Positions 6,300 to 7,397 of a DNA stretch of 7,397 bases are shown here, in pieces. The notes under the pieces were generated by a model. That model was given only the letters and a program-made list of their open reading frames with translations, was not told the DNA's origin and ran no database searches. Positions within the stretch are counted from its first letter, which is position 1, and every line of letters starts with the position of its first letter. Source of the stretch: Betaproteobacteria bacterium (GTDB lineage: Bacteria; Pseudomonadota; Gammaproteobacteria; Burkholderiales; SG8-39); contig QYQC01000252.1 of the NCBI GenBank assembly GCA_007280315.1, forward strand, positions 1-7,397, written 5' to 3'. A program made the position numbers and the translations under genes.

Positions 6300-6310
6300 T
6301 ATTGCTGCAT

Positions 6311-6331
6311 CGCTCATTGCACGCATGAGCG
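6311..6331 (+). promoter_or_regulatory. Hairpin covering the miaA start codon
   Basis: CGCTCAT (6311-6317) and ATGAGCG (6325-6331) are perfect 7-bp inverted complements around a 7-base loop. The miaA ATG forms the first three bases of the 3' arm. No Shine-Dalgarno sequence is visible upstream. In the mRNA this would hide the start codon unless opened, for example by ribosomes finishing the upstream reductase at 6299. The pairing is seen directly; the regulatory role is inferred. Confidence 0.45.
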
Positions 6332-7284
6332 CCAATTCAGCGGCGGGGTTGCCGCCGGCCATATTGCTGATGGGGCCGACTGCGAGCGGCAAGACTGTGC
6401 TCGCGCTCGAAATCGCGCGGCGATTTCCAGTGGAAATCATCAGTGTCGACTCGGCCCAGGTATACCGCGGCATGGACCTGGGCACGGCCAAACCGTCGTT
6501 GGCCGAGCGCGCCGCAGTGCCGCATCATCTGATCGACGTCATTGATCCTGACCAAAGCTATTCGGCCGCGCAATTTCGCTCCGACGCGACGCGCCTGATG
6601 CAGGAAATTGCCAGCCGTGGCCGCGTACCGCTGCTGACCGGCGGCACCATGCTCTATTTCAAGGCGCTGCGTGAAGGACTGTCGAATCTGCCGCAGGCCG
6701 ACGCCGCAGTGCGGGCCGTGATCGAACGCGAGGCAGGCGAACGAGGCTGGCCCGCATTGCATGCCGAACTGGCGTGTATCGACCCGCCCACGGCTGCGCG
6801 GCTTAGACCCGGCGATGCGCAACGCATCCAGCGCGCGCTTGAGGTGTTTCGCATTTCCGGGACGCCGCTGTCCGCACTGCAGGGCGCGCGCGTGGTGGCG
6901 AAAGCGCAATACCGCTTCGTGTCTCTGGCGCTGGTTCCGGCAGAGCGTGCATTGTTGCACCGGCGCATCGAGCTGCGATTCGAAACCATGCTGGCAGCGG
7001 GCCTGGTGGCGGAACTCTCTGCCCTGCGCGCAAAGTATGCGCTCTCCCCCGGCCTGCCGGCAATGCGTTGTGTCGGCTATCGCCATGCGTGGGAACATCT
7101 TGAAGGCGCCTACGATCGGGCAATGCTGCGCGACCGCGGCATCTATGCCACGCGCCAACTGGCCAAGCGCCAGCTTACCTGGCTGCGCGCGTTGTCCGAG
7201 CCGAAAGTATTCGATTGTTTCGCGCCGGAGTTAAGCGCGCAGGTGCTGCGTTTCCTCGAAGCGTCGGGTTCGCTTGACGGTTAG
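6325..7284 (+). CDS. miaA: tRNA dimethylallyltransferase MiaA
   Basis: MiaA transfers a dimethylallyl group from DMAPP to N6 of A37 in tRNAs that read UNN codons, giving i6A, the precursor of ms2i6A. It acts in the cytosol. The 319-residue protein is of normal length. Motifs are the P-loop GPTASGKT (17-24), DSAQVYRGMDLGTAKP (42-57) with the family's catalytic Asp42, the HHLID segment (67-71), and GGTMLYFKAL (106-115) of the DMAPP/tRNA channel. Further on are RIQRALEV (167-174), PAMRCVGYRHAWEHL (245-259, with His where most members have Gln) and RQLAKRQLTWLR (277-288). The ATG at 6325 puts the P-loop at the expected place. The frame is open upstream, but there it overlaps the reductase gene. 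No Shine-Dalgarno sequence is seen and the start lies in a hairpin, so translation may be coupled to the upstream gene. The hfq gene that usually follows in gammaproteobacteria is not apparent downstream. Confidence 0.96.
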   Translation: MSANSAAGLPPAILLMGPTASGKTVLALEIARRFPVEIISVDSAQVYRGMDLGTAKPSLAERAAVPHHLIDVIDPDQSYSAAQFRSDATRLMQEIASRGRVPLLTGGTMLYFKALREGLSNLPQADAAVRAVIEREAGERGWPALHAELACIDPPTAARLRPGDAQRIQRALEVFRISGTPLSALQGARVVAKAQYRFVSLALVPAERALLHRRIELRFETMLAAGLVAELSALRAKYALSPGLPAMRCVGYRHAWEHLEGAYDRAMLRDRGIYATRQLAKRQLTWLRALSEPKVFDCFAPELSAQVLRFLEASGSLDG

Positions 7285-7295
7285 AGCGCCCAGCC

Positions 7296-7300
7296 AGGAG
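7296..7300 (+). promoter_or_regulatory. Shine-Dalgarno sequence after miaA
   Basis: AGGAG sits 12 bases after the miaA stop and 6 bases before a TTG at 7307. The spacing is ideal and supports a further gene in the same run. Confidence 0.5.
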
Positions 7301-7306
7301 CATTCA

Positions 7307-7397
7307 TTGCGGCTGCATCTGGAATCGGCCGCGCGGTGGTCGAGGCGCCTGATCGCGGCGGCGGGCGCGATGGACTTTTATCGAGCACGTCCATTAC
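7307..7397 (+). CDS. Possible start of an unrecognised protein, cut by window edge
   Basis: From the TTG at 7307 about 30 codons stay open to the right edge, beginning MRLHLESAARWSRRLIAAAG. The start is basic and amphipathic with a short Ala-rich stretch, and the codons mostly end in G or C, as in the neighbours, until the last nine or so. The good ribosome site is the main support. I do not recognise the family. It does not resemble the start of Hfq (the usual gammaproteobacterial neighbour) or of PurM. Two other frames (one per strand) are also open over this short span, so the call is tentative. Confidence 0.35.
   Translation, partial: MRLHLESAARWSRRLIAAAGAMDFYRARPL

Noticed and set aside
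6037..6324. 96-codon N-terminal extension of miaA
   Set aside because: It overlaps the reductase gene in another frame, is Arg/Cys-rich, and would push the P-loop far from its normal position near residue 17.
7370..7394. Inverted repeat ATGGAC...GTCCAT near the right edge
   Set aside because: Six-base arms around a 13-base loop are weak, it may lie within coding sequence, and the window ends before context can be judged.

Overview
This window is a GC-rich stretch of chromosomal housekeeping genes from a proteobacterium, most likely a betaproteobacterium. The inference rests on three things. The order is a variant of the queG / tsaE / amidase / mutL / miaA neighbourhood known from beta- and gammaproteobacteria. 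The MutL carries the endonuclease-type C-terminus found in bacteria that lack MutH. The amidase AMIN domain reads like betaproteobacterial AmiC. I cannot name a genus.

Layout: positions 1-924 hold the 5' part of queG on the minus strand, running off the left edge. Its start codon overlaps the plus-strand start codon of tsaE (923-1408), so the two genes diverge with no intergenic DNA. An AmiC-type N-acetylmuramoyl-L-alanine amidase follows (1348-2742), overlapping the 3' end of tsaE and using a non-ATG start. A DedA-family membrane protein lies on the minus strand (3442-2765), convergent with amiC and divergent from mutL across about 100 bp that contain a short inverted repeat and a candidate promoter. 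mutL (3545-5335), a ketopantoate-reductase-family gene (5358-6299) and miaA (6325-7284) then run close together on the plus strand as a probable operon. A Shine-Dalgarno sequence and TTG codon after miaA suggest a further gene cut by the right edge.

How the genes work together: QueG (queuosine at tRNA position 34), TsaE (t6A at position 37) and MiaA (i6A at position 37) all modify the tRNA anticodon loop. AmiC splits septal peptidoglycan. DedA proteins are linked in E. coli to membrane energetics and to export of periplasmic amidases. MutL is the mismatch-repair matchmaker and, here, probably the nicking endonuclease. The reductase is a PanE/ApbA homologue whose substrate is uncertain.

No CRISPR array, insertion sequence, RNA gene or phage element was seen, and no gene-free stretch exceeds about 100 bases. 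I found no clear new system. The points most worth a second look are an 8-G tract inside mutL, a hairpin over the miaA start codon, the overlapping divergent start codons of queG and tsaE, the dedA-amiC pairing, and a substitution in the reductase active site.
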